Shown here in pieces: positions 35,542-44,744 of a stretch of 64,000 bases of DNA. The stretch is from Aliarcobacter sp. (GTDB lineage Bacteria; Campylobacterota; Campylobacteria; Campylobacterales; Arcobacteraceae). The notes below the pieces were generated by a model. The model had not been told where the DNA came from and searched no databases. It worked only from the letters and a program-made list of their open reading frames with translations. The stretch covers positions 57,050-121,049 of the forward strand of contig JAQTXB010000008.1 of the NCBI GenBank assembly GCA_028688995.1. Direction: 5' to 3'. Made by a program: the position numbers and the translations under genes. Every line of letters starts with the position of its first letter. Position 1 is the first letter of the stretch.

Positions 35542-36839
35542 TAGTTCTCCAATGCTTCAGCAATTAATTCAATTGGATTTTTAAATTGAACATCTACATT
35601 TGCTAAATATAAAGAGTTTGTAATTTGCATTCTACATGCACTACATTCAGCACTTACAATTTGAGCTTTTGTCTCTTTTATCATAGCAGCTTTTGGTGCA
35701 CCTGCTGCCTTTGCAAAATCATATTTTTCTGTTTGCATTGTAACTCCACCAAAACCACAACATCTATTTGAATCACTCATCTCAGTTAATACATAGTTTT
35801 GTTTTAAAAGAGTTCTGGGCTCTTGCCAAACACCTTGCATTTTTTTTGCATGACAAGGATCATGATAAGTTACTAATTGGTCAAACTTTTTACCGCTAGT
35901 TGCTAGTAGATTTTTTAAATCTGTACTATTTTCTAGCCATTTCGTAGCCATAAATATTTTTTTAGATAGTTTTACAGCTCTTTCTTTCCATTCTGGCTGA
36001 TTATGGAAATAATGTTCCCAATCTTGTTTTATCATTGCACTACAAGTTGCTTCTGGGATAATTACAGCATCTACTTCATCAATCCAAGTTTCAAAATACT
36101 CAATATTCTTTTTCGCAAGAAAATCAACCGTATCAAAAGCTCCTGTAAAATAGGCAGGTGCACCACAGCAAAGTTGTTTTTTTGGAATCATAATATCAAG
36201 TTCAAGTTTTTTTAGAATTTTAACTAAAGAATCTCCAGTATTTGTGTAAGTGTAATTACTCATACAACCTATAAAAATTGCAACTTTATTTTTCTTTGTT
36301 TCTTCAATTTTCTTATTTTTTGCAAATATATTTGCTGGATATTTATTTAAAAAACTTCTAGCATCTGCAAATGGTAGAACTCTTCCTTTTTTTACAATTG
36401 GAAGAGAAAATCTTGGTAATGCTGATTGTTTTTTATCATCTAATTTTAAAGCACATGTTTGAAATACCCAACCTAGTTTTGATAAAAAATCCATAGTTTT
36501 TCTGTGTCTTAATAAAAAGAAAAATAATCTTTTATACCAAGCAATTCCAAATTTCTTTGCAATATCGCTTCTTACTTGCTCAATTATCATATCTGTTGGC
36601 AAGTCATTTGGACACACTTCAACACAGTTTGTACATAAAAAACATGATTCAAAAATATCTTTTGCTGTTTTATCTAACTCTAATTCATCTCTCTCATAAG
36701 CTCCTAGTAAATCGATAAATCCTCTAGGACTTGTTGCTTCATCTTGATTTATATTAAAGATTGTACAAACAGGTTTACACTTTCCACACTTTACACAGTC
36801 ATCAGAAATAGCTGTATAATTAAATTTATTCATTGACAC
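35541..36839 (-). CDS. (Fe-S)-binding oxidoreductase subunit, GlpC/GlcF type
   Basis: A 432-residue protein with two N-terminal [4Fe-4S] sites: C15, C18, C21 and C25 (CVKCGKCKPVC), and C66, C69, C72 and C76 (CFLCTNCVEVCPND). Two CCG domains follow, with LCCGAPAYFTG (~208) and RCCGFGGVTMQ (~360), the cysteine-rich heterodisulfide-reductase-like modules. This layout is that of Fe-S subunits for glycolate, lactate or glycerol-3-phosphate oxidation, which pass electrons to the quinone pool. No flavoprotein partner gene is adjacent, so the substrate is unknown. It overlaps lgt by one base. Confidence 0.85.
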   Translation of the reverse strand: MSMNKFNYTAISDDCVKCGKCKPVCTIFNINQDEATSPRGFIDLLGAYERDELELDKTAKDIFESCFLCTNCVEVCPNDLPTDMIIEQVRSDIAKKFGIAWYKRLFFFLLRHRKTMDFLSKLGWVFQTCALKLDDKKQSALPRFSLPIVKKGRVLPFADARSFLNKYPANIFAKNKKIEETKKNKVAIFIGCMSNYTYTNTGDSLVKILKKLELDIMIPKKQLCCGAPAYFTGAFDTVDFLAKKNIEYFETWIDEVDAVIIPEATCSAMIKQDWEHYFHNQPEWKERAVKLSKKIFMATKWLENSTDLKNLLATSGKKFDQLVTYHDPCHAKKMQGVWQEPRTLLKQNYVLTEMSDSNRCCGFGGVTMQTEKYDFAKAAGAPKAAMIKETKAQIVSAECSACRMQITNSLYLANVDVQFKNPIELIAEALEN

Positions 36840-36936
36840 CTTATCTAACCTTTTAAGTTTAAAAATTTTAATATTTATAATAAAAATTTAATATACAAAA
36901 ATAATGGTTAAAAGTTGTTAAATAGCGATTTTATAG

Positions 36937-37920
36937 CTATGGCAATTGTGATTTAGCTTTTATTTTTTCTTCTAAATTTCTACTTGTTCTATTAATTCCA
37001 TAATTAGCTAAATCTAAATATTTAACATTTAAAGTTAATGTTTTCGCTTCATTATAAAGTTGATTTGCAATTTGAAGCTGATTATATGCTTCATTTATTA
37101 ATGCTAAATTATAAACAACTTCAAAACTTTTTCCATTAAATTCACTATCTAGTTTTTCAAGTTCTGCTTTTGCTAAATCAAGATTTTTAGTCATAATCAA
37201 TTCAACAACTTTTTCAAATCTCTTTTCTTGCTCTTTTGAAAAGACTAAAGTATCTTTATCTAACTCTTCAATAATTTCAATATCATAATATACGTAGTGT
37301 GGTGATATATCATCTAAAATATTATTTGCTATGTCATCTGCTATTTGACTATTTACCCTGAATACATCCCTTGAATCTGTATACATAGGATAATATGGAC
37401 GTCGGTCATAACACATATCATCAAAACTTGATTTATCATAAGTTTTTGAGAATATTACAATGTTTGTTATTGGTTTTATTAATTTTATATTTGTTGTAAC
37501 GTTATATTCTCTTTTTTCACAAGGAATTTGTCTAATTTGATACTCAATACACTCTCTTGTTCGATTTCTTTCATCATATCTATAAAATCTACATCTTGAA
37601 TAATCAACTTCAGTTCTATAATATACTTGAGTATTTAAAGATGAATTTAAAACTTCACCACTTAAGATTGCATCTGTTCCAAAATCACCATCTCTTAATT
37701 CAAATATTCTTTGATTATCTATTATGTTATTTGCTATTTTATTTGCAACAGCGACTGTTTGATTTATATCATCCCTATAAAATCTTTCTACTCTTATTGT
37801 ATGTATTTTATTATTTTCAATTTTTGATGGATAAAGTGCTTTTACAGTTAGTTTTTTAGAACTACAACCACTAATAAACAGAATAAAAACTATTAAAAAC
37901 ATATTTAAAAAAAACTTCAT
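36937..37920 (-). CDS. outer-membrane lipoprotein, hypothetical
   Basis: A 327-residue secreted lipoprotein. It has a hydrophobic signal peptide and a lipobox LFISGC with the modified cysteine at C19. The middle is rich in Tyr, Arg and Cys (RCRFYRYDERNR, CYDRRPYYPMY) and the C-terminal ~90 residues look like one or two TPR helix pairs (FEVVYNLALINEAYNQLQIA). Sequence following the cysteine (SSKK) gives no Asp+2 retention signal, so outer-membrane sorting is likely by E. coli rules. It is divergent from the rraA-family gene. The function is unknown. Confidence 0.8.
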   Translation of the reverse strand: MKFFLNMFLIVFILFISGCSSKKLTVKALYPSKIENNKIHTIRVERFYRDDINQTVAVANKIANNIIDNQRIFELRDGDFGTDAILSGEVLNSSLNTQVYYRTEVDYSRCRFYRYDERNRTRECIEYQIRQIPCEKREYNVTTNIKLIKPITNIVIFSKTYDKSSFDDMCYDRRPYYPMYTDSRDVFRVNSQIADDIANNILDDISPHYVYYDIEIIEELDKDTLVFSKEQEKRFEKVVELIMTKNLDLAKAELEKLDSEFNGKSFEVVYNLALINEAYNQLQIANQLYNEAKTLTLNVKYLDLANYGINRTSRNLEEKIKAKSQLP

Positions 37921-38056
37921 ATTAATCCTTTGAAAAAAAATATTATATCTTATTTGTATAAATAATGTGAAAGCTAAATAATCAAATAAGAATAATTTAA
38001 TAGTAAAATGAGATAATAATGCATTTTAATGAATTTAAATAAAAGGAAATATAATT

Positions 38057-38536
38057 ATGGGATTTTTTACAGCAGATTTATGTGATATTTTTAGCAACAA
38101 AACAGAAGTTTTGGGACCAGATTTTAACTCTTATGGAGGAAATAAAAAATTTAAAGGTGAAGTTGTAACTGTAAAACTTGATAAAAACAATAAAGATTTA
38201 GCAACACTTTTAAAAGATACTGAAGGTTCTGGAAAAGTTGTAATTGTTGATGTAAATATGAGATATTTTGCCGTTGTTGGTGATAATTTAATGAAATTTG
38301 CAAGTGATAATAAATATGAAGGAATTATTGTAAATGGTTATGTAAGAGATACGGTAACTACAAAAGAGTTTGATATTGGATTAGTTGCAAAAGGAACTTG
38401 TCCTAGAAAATATATTCCTGCTCAAGAAGCTCAAATCAATGTTCCAATTACAATTGATGATGTTGAGATTAATCCAGGTGATTTTGTTTATGTTGATCCT
38501 GATGGTATAGTAATTTCAAAAGTAAAATTAGTTTAA
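38057..38536 (+). CDS. rraA: RraA family protein
   Basis: A 159-residue protein of the RraA/class II aldolase-like fold (trimeric beta-alpha barrel-like). The conserved active-site region is GDNLMKFASDNKYEGIIVNG followed by YVRDT (the G-x-x-R-D motif) and FDIGLVAKGTCPRK. In E. coli RraA inhibits RNase E. Campylobacterota are thought to use RNases Y and J in place of RNase E, so here a metal-dependent aldolase/decarboxylase activity on 4-hydroxy-4-methyl-2-oxoglutarate or oxaloacetate is at least as likely. AAGGAAAT precedes the ATG. The next gene begins 2 nt after the stop. Confidence 0.88.
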   Translation: MGFFTADLCDIFSNKTEVLGPDFNSYGGNKKFKGEVVTVKLDKNNKDLATLLKDTEGSGKVVIVDVNMRYFAVVGDNLMKFASDNKYEGIIVNGYVRDTVTTKEFDIGLVAKGTCPRKYIPAQEAQINVPITIDDVEINPGDFVYVDPDGIVISKVKLV

Positions 38537-38538
38537 TT

Positions 38539-39114
38539 ATGTATCTTTTTGGTTTTGGTTCTTTAATAAACCTTGCATCTGCTCAAAAATCTTTTAAAAG
38601 AGTTTTAACTCAAAATGATTTAATACCTATTAAAATAAAAGGGTATGAAAGAATTTGGAATGCAATTGAATCTATTCAGTTCGGAAATGAAATTGTAAAT
38701 GGAGTTTTTTTAAATATTCAAAAAAATGAAAATTCAATTTTAAATGGAGTTATAATTGAAATTTCTCAAGAAGAGTTAGAAATTCTAAAATTAAGAGAGA
38801 AAAACTATAGTTGTATAACTATAAAATCAAAAGATGTTTTAAGTGAAAAATTCAAGAGTGATTTAATAGCTTTTATGACTACAAATGAAAACAAACTTGC
38901 AAAAGAAGGTGATATAAACACTTTTATTCCAAGTAAATATATAGAAGTTGTAAAAGAGGCTTTAAAAAATTACTCCGATGATTTTGTAAAGGAGTTTGAA
39001 AAATCCTTTACAAATTATCCATTTCCTCTAAAAGATGGCTCTTACACATTCACAGATCCTATACAAAATTGCATTGCAAGAGAAGGAATAGAAAACTACA
39101 ATGATAGAAAATAA
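38539..39114 (+). CDS. gamma-glutamylcyclotransferase-like protein
   Basis: A 191-residue protein starting MYLFGFGSLINLASAQKSF, the YGSL-type substrate-binding loop of the gamma-glutamylcyclotransferase/AIG2-like fold (here FGSL). The acidic catalytic residue expected after strand 4 could be E in GVIIEISQEELEIL. Family members release 5-oxoproline from gamma-glutamyl peptides such as glutathione intermediates. It starts 2 nt after rraA and overlaps the next gene by 14 nt. With ovoA two genes downstream, a link to low-molecular-weight thiol metabolism is plausible but inferred. Confidence 0.75.
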   Translation: MYLFGFGSLINLASAQKSFKRVLTQNDLIPIKIKGYERIWNAIESIQFGNEIVNGVFLNIQKNENSILNGVIIEISQEELEILKLREKNYSCITIKSKDVLSEKFKSDLIAFMTTNENKLAKEGDINTFIPSKYIEVVKEALKNYSDDFVKEFEKSFTNYPFPLKDGSYTFTDPIQNCIAREGIENYNDRK

Positions 39115-41323
39115 CTGCTTTATCCATATATCAAAACTTTTTAATTCAAAAAGAAAGACCATTGACGAAAGTTGTATTGTAAAAAGAAATAATGAGCTTC
39201 ATATAACTTATTGCGAAAATGATAATTTAGATAAATTTGAAGCTGATGTTAATTTATTAGCTGGAAGTTCTTCTTTTTTTTATTTCTTTAGAAAAAGATT
39301 CTCAACAATTTTAATCTCAATAATCTCAGTTTTTGTTATATTAATAGCTATTTTATCAGTTTCAATTTATGAAGATTTTTTAAAGAAGATTATTTTTGAA
39401 ATGCCTTCTTCTTTGGATTTAAATGATTATATAGCTTTAATCTTTGTGTCTATCTTTTTCTTAGGTTTATTAATGATGCCTTCAGTTTTAGAAGGTGAGG
39501 GAAGTGAGTTTAAAAGTTTGTTATTCTCTTGGTTTAATAAAGATGCTAGAAAGTTAAGAAAACTAGAATTAGCCCTCTCAAATTTTGATAAAAATACAGA
39601 AATTCATCTTTATAATTTTGATTTAGAAGATTCAAATCATTGGCTTTGGAAGATTTTTACAAGTACGATTTTAAATAAATTCTCAAATATACATTTTTAT
39701 ATTAGAAATGATAAATTGCAAAATGTCACAAAAAGATTAAAAAAATTAAATATTTTAACAACTGAATTAATCAATGAAGAGATAATTCCGAAAAAATGTG
39801 ATGTTGAGATATTACTTTCATCAAAGGAACAAAAGCTCTATTCATTAATGCAACTTTGTTCTACTTCAATTGTAAAACAAAGGGATAAAAAGAGTTTTAT
39901 ATCTTTAGAACTTTTTGAATATTGTGGTAAGAACTTTATAAAAGAGGAACAAGATTCTAAAAATCAACTAATTTTTGGTTTTCAAAACTTTATAAATAGA
40001 AGTTTTGATGATTTTAAATTTTTAGCTCAAGAAAAATCTTTACAAGTTTTTTTTACTTCAAATGTTACTTTTAAAGATTTAAGTGATGAAGAAAAAAGAT
40101 TATCTTATTATTTAAGAAATCATATTGAAGAGTGTGTAACTAATTTTGAAAATCCAATTTCACTTTTGATTTTATACTATTATGTAAAAGATATTGTTTT
40201 AGATCAAAGAAGAACTATTAAGATTTTAGAAAAATTTATAAATGCAGTAAAACAAAAACAACAATATGAATTGATAAATTTTTATTGGTTTGAAATAGCT
40301 GGGTTTATGTTTGATTTTAATGATGTAAATACTTTTGAAAGCTCAAACAACTCATATTATAGAAAATTATCAATAAATGCTTTAGATGAATTGGCATTTT
40401 TATTTGAAAGAAATGGGCATTTTGAACAAGCTCTTTTATTAACAAAATATTTATATGAAATAAATCCAAATAAATACTCTTTAAATATATGTTCATTGTA
40501 TGAAAGAATGGGACAGTTTGAACTAGCATATAATAGTTTACCAAAAAACTTACATATAGGAAAAAATCATAAACCTTCTGATATTGAAATTAGATATTAC
40601 CAAAGAAAAGCTGCTTGGATTTTAATTTCTCAAAGAAATGAAGAGTTGAAAGATGAAGGAATAGAGTCTTTAAATAAGTTAGAAGAGTTACTATTATCAC
40701 ATAATGAAGATAATGAACCATTGTGGTTATGGCATTTTTACAATATAAAAGCAAATTTAGAAGAGTGGAATGAAAATCTTGATGAAGCAATAAAATATTA
40801 CAAAAAATGTTTATCAATACCAACATTAGGTGCTTTTGAATATGGAGCAACTTTTGTTAATATGGCAATAACATACAGATGTAAATATATCCAACAAACT
40901 CAAAGAGAGTTAAAAACAATAAATAAATCTATCAAACTAGGAAGATTGGGGAAAGTTCTAAAAGAATCAGTTGGTGATAGGGATGAAATGCCAGTTGTTT
41001 TACATAATTTTGCATTAAATATATTATATAAAATTTCAAATACAATGGATGTTGCTTTATGTAATGAAGTTTTAGAAACAACAAATGAAGCATTGCTTAT
41101 CTTAGATAAAACAAAATCTGTAAAAAGATTAGGAATGGTTTTAATTGAAAACCTTATAGTAAAAGATTTATTGAAAATAAACAATAAAGACATTGTTTCA
41201 AGATTAGAAAATCATTTGCCAACTCTTGGGCAAAGTGAGTTGAATCAACTATTAAACATATACAAAGAGTTTAAAAAATCAAATAAAATAAAAAGTTTAG
41301 AATTTTTAGAAAAAATATTATAA
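39101..41323 (+). CDS. membrane protein with C-terminal helical (TPR-like) repeats
   Basis: Not recognised. A 740-residue protein with two membrane segments near residues 68-90 (ILISIISVFVILIAILSV) and 108-127 (YIALIFVSIFFLGLLMM), then a long soluble region. Residues ~200-330 are mixed alpha/beta. Residues ~430-740 consist of helix pairs resembling TPRs (FEQALLLTKYLYEINPN, LDEAIKYYKKCLSIP). It overlaps the cyclotransferase-like gene by 14 nt, and ovoA follows 25 nt after its stop, which suggests one transcript. A scaffold, sensor or transport accessory role is possible; nothing direct shows it. Confidence 0.7.
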   Translation: MIENNCFIHISKLFNSKRKTIDESCIVKRNNELHITYCENDNLDKFEADVNLLAGSSSFFYFFRKRFSTILISIISVFVILIAILSVSIYEDFLKKIIFEMPSSLDLNDYIALIFVSIFFLGLLMMPSVLEGEGSEFKSLLFSWFNKDARKLRKLELALSNFDKNTEIHLYNFDLEDSNHWLWKIFTSTILNKFSNIHFYIRNDKLQNVTKRLKKLNILTTELINEEIIPKKCDVEILLSSKEQKLYSLMQLCSTSIVKQRDKKSFISLELFEYCGKNFIKEEQDSKNQLIFGFQNFINRSFDDFKFLAQEKSLQVFFTSNVTFKDLSDEEKRLSYYLRNHIEECVTNFENPISLLILYYYVKDIVLDQRRTIKILEKFINAVKQKQQYELINFYWFEIAGFMFDFNDVNTFESSNNSYYRKLSINALDELAFLFERNGHFEQALLLTKYLYEINPNKYSLNICSLYERMGQFELAYNSLPKNLHIGKNHKPSDIEIRYYQRKAAWILISQRNEELKDEGIESLNKLEELLLSHNEDNEPLWLWHFYNIKANLEEWNENLDEAIKYYKKCLSIPTLGAFEYGATFVNMAITYRCKYIQQTQRELKTINKSIKLGRLGKVLKESVGDRDEMPVVLHNFALNILYKISNTMDVALCNEVLETTNEALLILDKTKSVKRLGMVLIENLIVKDLLKINNKDIVSRLENHLPTLGQSELNQLLNIYKEFKKSNKIKSLEFLEKIL

Positions 41324-41348
41324 AGTATAGGAATAAAAAAGGAAAATA

Positions 41349-43439
41349 ATGAATTATATAAAAGATAGCGTAAATTTAACTACGGGCACGTGTGATGAGA
41401 AAAGAGAAGAGATAAAAAAACAGTTTTTACAAACCTATGAATTAGATGAAAAGTTGTTTGACTTATTAAAAGATAAAAAACATTTATATGAACAACCAAA
41501 TACATTAAGACATCCATTAATTTTTTATTATGGACATACTGCAACTTTTTTTGTAAATAAATTAATATTAGCAAATATTTTAAAACAAAGAGTAAATCCA
41601 GAATTTGAATCAATTTTTGCAATAGGTGTTGATGAGATGTCTTGGGATGATTTAAATCACAAACACTACACTTGGCCAACTTATGAGCAAACAAAGGCTT
41701 ATAGGGATGAAGTAAAACAAATTATGTTAAATCTAATTGATACTTTAGAATTCTCTATACCAATAAATTGGGATTCACCAATGTGGATTATTTTAATGGG
41801 AATTGAACATGAGAATATTCATATAGAAACTTCATCAGTACTACTTAGAGAACTTGATATTCAATTTCTAAAAAAAGATGAAATTTTTACTTATATAAAT
41901 GAAGGAACAAATTCTTACCCTAAAAATGAGTTAGTTAAAGTTGAGGGTTCAACAGTAGTTTTAGAAAAAAATAGACAAAATCCAATCTATTATGGTTGGG
42001 ATAATGAATTTTCTTTTCATAAAGCAGAGATAAAAGATTTTGAGGCTTCTAAATATTTAGTTTCAAATGGTGAATTTTTAGAGTTTGTAAAAGAGGGTGG
42101 TTATAATAAATCTGAGCTATTTTCAGATGAAGGAAAAGAGTGGTTGGATTTTACTCAAGCAAAATATCCAACTTTTTGGGTAAAAAAAGAAAATGAATTT
42201 TTCCTAAGAGAAATAAATAGAGAAATTCCATTACCACTTAATTATCCTGTTGATATAAATATTTATGAAGCAGAAGCTTTTTGTAAATATAAATCACAAA
42301 AGCTAGGTTTTGAAGTTAGACTTCCATCTGAAGATGAATATTACGCTTTATATGAATATACAAAAGCGGGAGAAAAAGAGGCAAATATTGGACTTATTCA
42401 GTTTAATCAAAGTCCAGTAGACAAGTATAAATTTAACAATTTTTATGATGTAATTGGTAATGTTTGGCAATGGAGTTTAACTCCAACTTATCCTTTTGAT
42501 GATTTTATTACTCATCCAATTTATGATGATTTTACAACACCAACTTTTGATGATAGACATGCACTTATGAAAGGTGGTTCATTTATTTCATTGGGAAATG
42601 AAACCTTAAAAGAGGCAAGATATGCCTTTAGAAAACACTTTTTCCAACATGCTGGATTTAGATATGTAAAATCTTCAAATGAATATAGAACAAAATTAAA
42701 TGACAATGTTTATGAAACAGATGAACTAATTTCTCAATATTGTGAATTTCACTATGGAAGTGAGAATTTTGGAGTTAAAAATTTCTGTTTAAATTCAGTT
42801 GAACTTTTAAAACCATATTTAAAAGATATAAAATCTAAAAAAGCTTTAGATTTAGGTTGTTCTGTTGGACGATCAACTTTTGAATTGGCAAAAGATTTTG
42901 ATGAAGTAATTGGAATCGATTTCTCTGCAAATTTCATAAATGTTGGAGTAAAACTAAAAACTTATGACTCTTTAATTTACAAAGTAAAAAAAGAGGGTGA
43001 GATTTTTGAAGAAAAAACTGTTTCCCTTGAAAGTTTAGGTTTAGAAGAGATAAAAGAAAAAGTAACTTTCATGCAAGGTGATGCTTGTAATTTAAAAGAT
43101 ATTTATACTGGATTTGATTTGATTTTCTGCTCAAACTTAATTGATAGATTATATTATCCTTTAAAATTCTTACAAGATATTCCAAGTAGGGTAAATGAAA
43201 ATGGTTTATTAGTTCTTTTAAGCCCGTATACATGGCTTGAAGATTATACTTTAAAAGAGAATTGGCTTGGTGGTTACATCAAAGATAACAAAGAAGTTTA
43301 TACTTTAGATACCCTAAAAGAGACTCTTGTTGATTTTGAACTTTTAGAAACAATAGATGTTCCTTTTGTAATAAAAGAGACTTCTCGAAAATACCAACAT
43401 ACTATTTCACAAATGAGTATTTGGAAGAAAAAAGCATAA
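41349..43439 (+). CDS. ovoA: OvoA, 5-histidylcysteine sulfoxide synthase/methyltransferase
   Basis: A 696-residue three-domain enzyme of ovothiol synthesis. Residues ~1-180 are DinB-like and hold the non-heme iron ligands H154 and H158 (GIEHENIHIETSS) with a further conserved histidine in LRHPLIFYYGH. Residues ~200-450 are the formylglycine-generating-enzyme-like domain (NVWQWSLTP, MKGGSF). Residues ~480-690 are a SAM methyltransferase (ALDLGCSVGRSTFEL, LIFCSNLIDRLYYP). The first part joins cysteine to histidine with oxygen; the last part N-methylates the mercaptohistidine product. The lyase OvoB is not adjacent. AAGGAAAAT precedes the ATG. It ends a putative four-gene run that begins at rraA. 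Confidence 0.93.
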   Translation: MNYIKDSVNLTTGTCDEKREEIKKQFLQTYELDEKLFDLLKDKKHLYEQPNTLRHPLIFYYGHTATFFVNKLILANILKQRVNPEFESIFAIGVDEMSWDDLNHKHYTWPTYEQTKAYRDEVKQIMLNLIDTLEFSIPINWDSPMWIILMGIEHENIHIETSSVLLRELDIQFLKKDEIFTYINEGTNSYPKNELVKVEGSTVVLEKNRQNPIYYGWDNEFSFHKAEIKDFEASKYLVSNGEFLEFVKEGGYNKSELFSDEGKEWLDFTQAKYPTFWVKKENEFFLREINREIPLPLNYPVDINIYEAEAFCKYKSQKLGFEVRLPSEDEYYALYEYTKAGEKEANIGLIQFNQSPVDKYKFNNFYDVIGNVWQWSLTPTYPFDDFITHPIYDDFTTPTFDDRHALMKGGSFISLGNETLKEARYAFRKHFFQHAGFRYVKSSNEYRTKLNDNVYETDELISQYCEFHYGSENFGVKNFCLNSVELLKPYLKDIKSKKALDLGCSVGRSTFELAKDFDEVIGIDFSANFINVGVKLKTYDSLIYKVKKEGEIFEEKTVSLESLGLEEIKEKVTFMQGDACNLKDIYTGFDLIFCSNLIDRLYYPLKFLQDIPSRVNENGLLVLLSPYTWLEDYTLKENWLGGYIKDNKEVYTLDTLKETLVDFELLETIDVPFVIKETSRKYQHTISQMSIWKKKA

Positions 43440-43479
43440 AAATTAATTAAAAATTATTGTATTAAACTTCTAGTTTATG

Positions 43480-43493
43480 TACAATAATTTTTA
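43480..43493 (+). promoter_or_regulatory. -10-like box directly before the comEC-like start
   Basis: TACAAT at 43480-43485 is followed by seven bases (AATTTTT) and the ATG at 43493, with no Shine-Dalgarno sequence. The predicted start of transcription is at or next to the start codon. Confidence 0.4.
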
Positions 43494-44731
43494 TGATTAT
43501 TAATATAAAAAACTACAATAAAGAATTTCTTGCAATTCTTTTTATATCTTTTATTTTTATAATAAATCTTTCTATTGAATATAGCAAATATTTAGAATTT
43601 ATCGATGAAGAGATTTATGAAACAAAAGTAGAAGTTTTAAATATTTATAAAAAACCTACAAAACAAATTTTAAGGCTAAAAGCTAAAAATTTCGATTTTT
43701 TTACTGACTTAGAAAAAGATGAAAATATTCAAAAATCTGACTTTTTAAATATAGCTATAATTTCTCAAAACATCACTTTTTTAGATTATTTAAAAGGTTT
43801 TTATACCCAAACTATCTATTTTGATTATTTAGAAAAAACTCCTAAATTTAGTGATAAAATTGTAAAAAAGATAGAATTAAATCACCAAGATGAAATGATA
43901 AATGAGTTATTCCAAGCTCTTTTTTTAGCAACTCCCATTTCCCAAGAGTTAAGAAATATTTGTACAAATTATGGAATAAGTCACTTGATAGCCCTTTCTG
44001 GTTTTCACCTAGTTGTCTTATCTTTTGTAATTTATTGGTTTTTATATTATCCTTACTCTTATTTTCACCAAAAATATTTTTTATATAGAAATAAAAAATT
44101 TGATTTACTTTTAGTTTCTATATTTTTACTTTTTTGTTATTTGATTTTAACAGGAATAGTAGCTTCTCTTCTTAGAGCTTTTGTAATGTTTGTTTTAACA
44201 ATATTTTTACTTCGTTCAAATATAAAAATTGTTTCATTTATGAATCTATTTTTTACTTTTTTAATAGTGATTTCATTATTCCCTAAATTCCTATTTTCTT
44301 TGGGATTTTGGTTTTCAATAATGGCTGTTTTTTATATTTTTTTATTTATAAAATATTTTTCAAATCTAAATAAATATCTGCAAATTATATTTTTTAATGT
44401 TTGGATGTTTTTGATTTTTAATCCAATAGTGCATTTTTATTTTCCCCAAACTTCTTATGAACAGTTTTTATCAATAATAATTACAATATTTTTTACATTT
44501 TTTTATCCATTTGAAATATTTGTCCATATTTTTGATTTTGCTATATATTTTGATGGATTTATAAAAAACTTTTTAGATTATAAAATGTATGTTTATGAAG
44601 TTTTTACGCCTTTTTATTTTTTTGTAACTTATCTAATTTTGTCATTAGCTTCAATTTTTTATAAAAAGGCATTTATTGGCTTAAATATTATGATGATAAT
44701 ATTTAATTTTTATCTATTTTTTAGAGTCTAG
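43493..44731 (+). CDS. comEC: ComEC/Rec2-family competence membrane protein
   Basis: A 412-residue polytopic membrane protein with about eight to ten hydrophobic segments. The competence-domain core is present: ICTNYGISHLIALSGFHLVV and LILTGIVASLLRAFVMF. ComEC forms the inner-membrane channel for single-stranded DNA uptake. It is short compared with 700-800-residue ComEC and lacks the C-terminal metallo-beta-lactamase domain, like the short ComEC of other Campylobacterota (ComE3/Rec2 type). It has a possible leaderless start. It stands alone between ovoA and a convergent exonuclease gene. Confidence 0.85.
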   Translation: MIINIKNYNKEFLAILFISFIFIINLSIEYSKYLEFIDEEIYETKVEVLNIYKKPTKQILRLKAKNFDFFTDLEKDENIQKSDFLNIAIISQNITFLDYLKGFYTQTIYFDYLEKTPKFSDKIVKKIELNHQDEMINELFQALFLATPISQELRNICTNYGISHLIALSGFHLVVLSFVIYWFLYYPYSYFHQKYFLYRNKKFDLLLVSIFLLFCYLILTGIVASLLRAFVMFVLTIFLLRSNIKIVSFMNLFFTFLIVISLFPKFLFSLGFWFSIMAVFYIFLFIKYFSNLNKYLQIIFFNVWMFLIFNPIVHFYFPQTSYEQFLSIIITIFFTFFYPFEIFVHIFDFAIYFDGFIKNFLDYKMYVYEVFTPFYFFVTYLILSLASIFYKKAFIGLNIMMIIFNFYLFFRV

Positions 44732-44744
44732 ATAATATTTTGAG

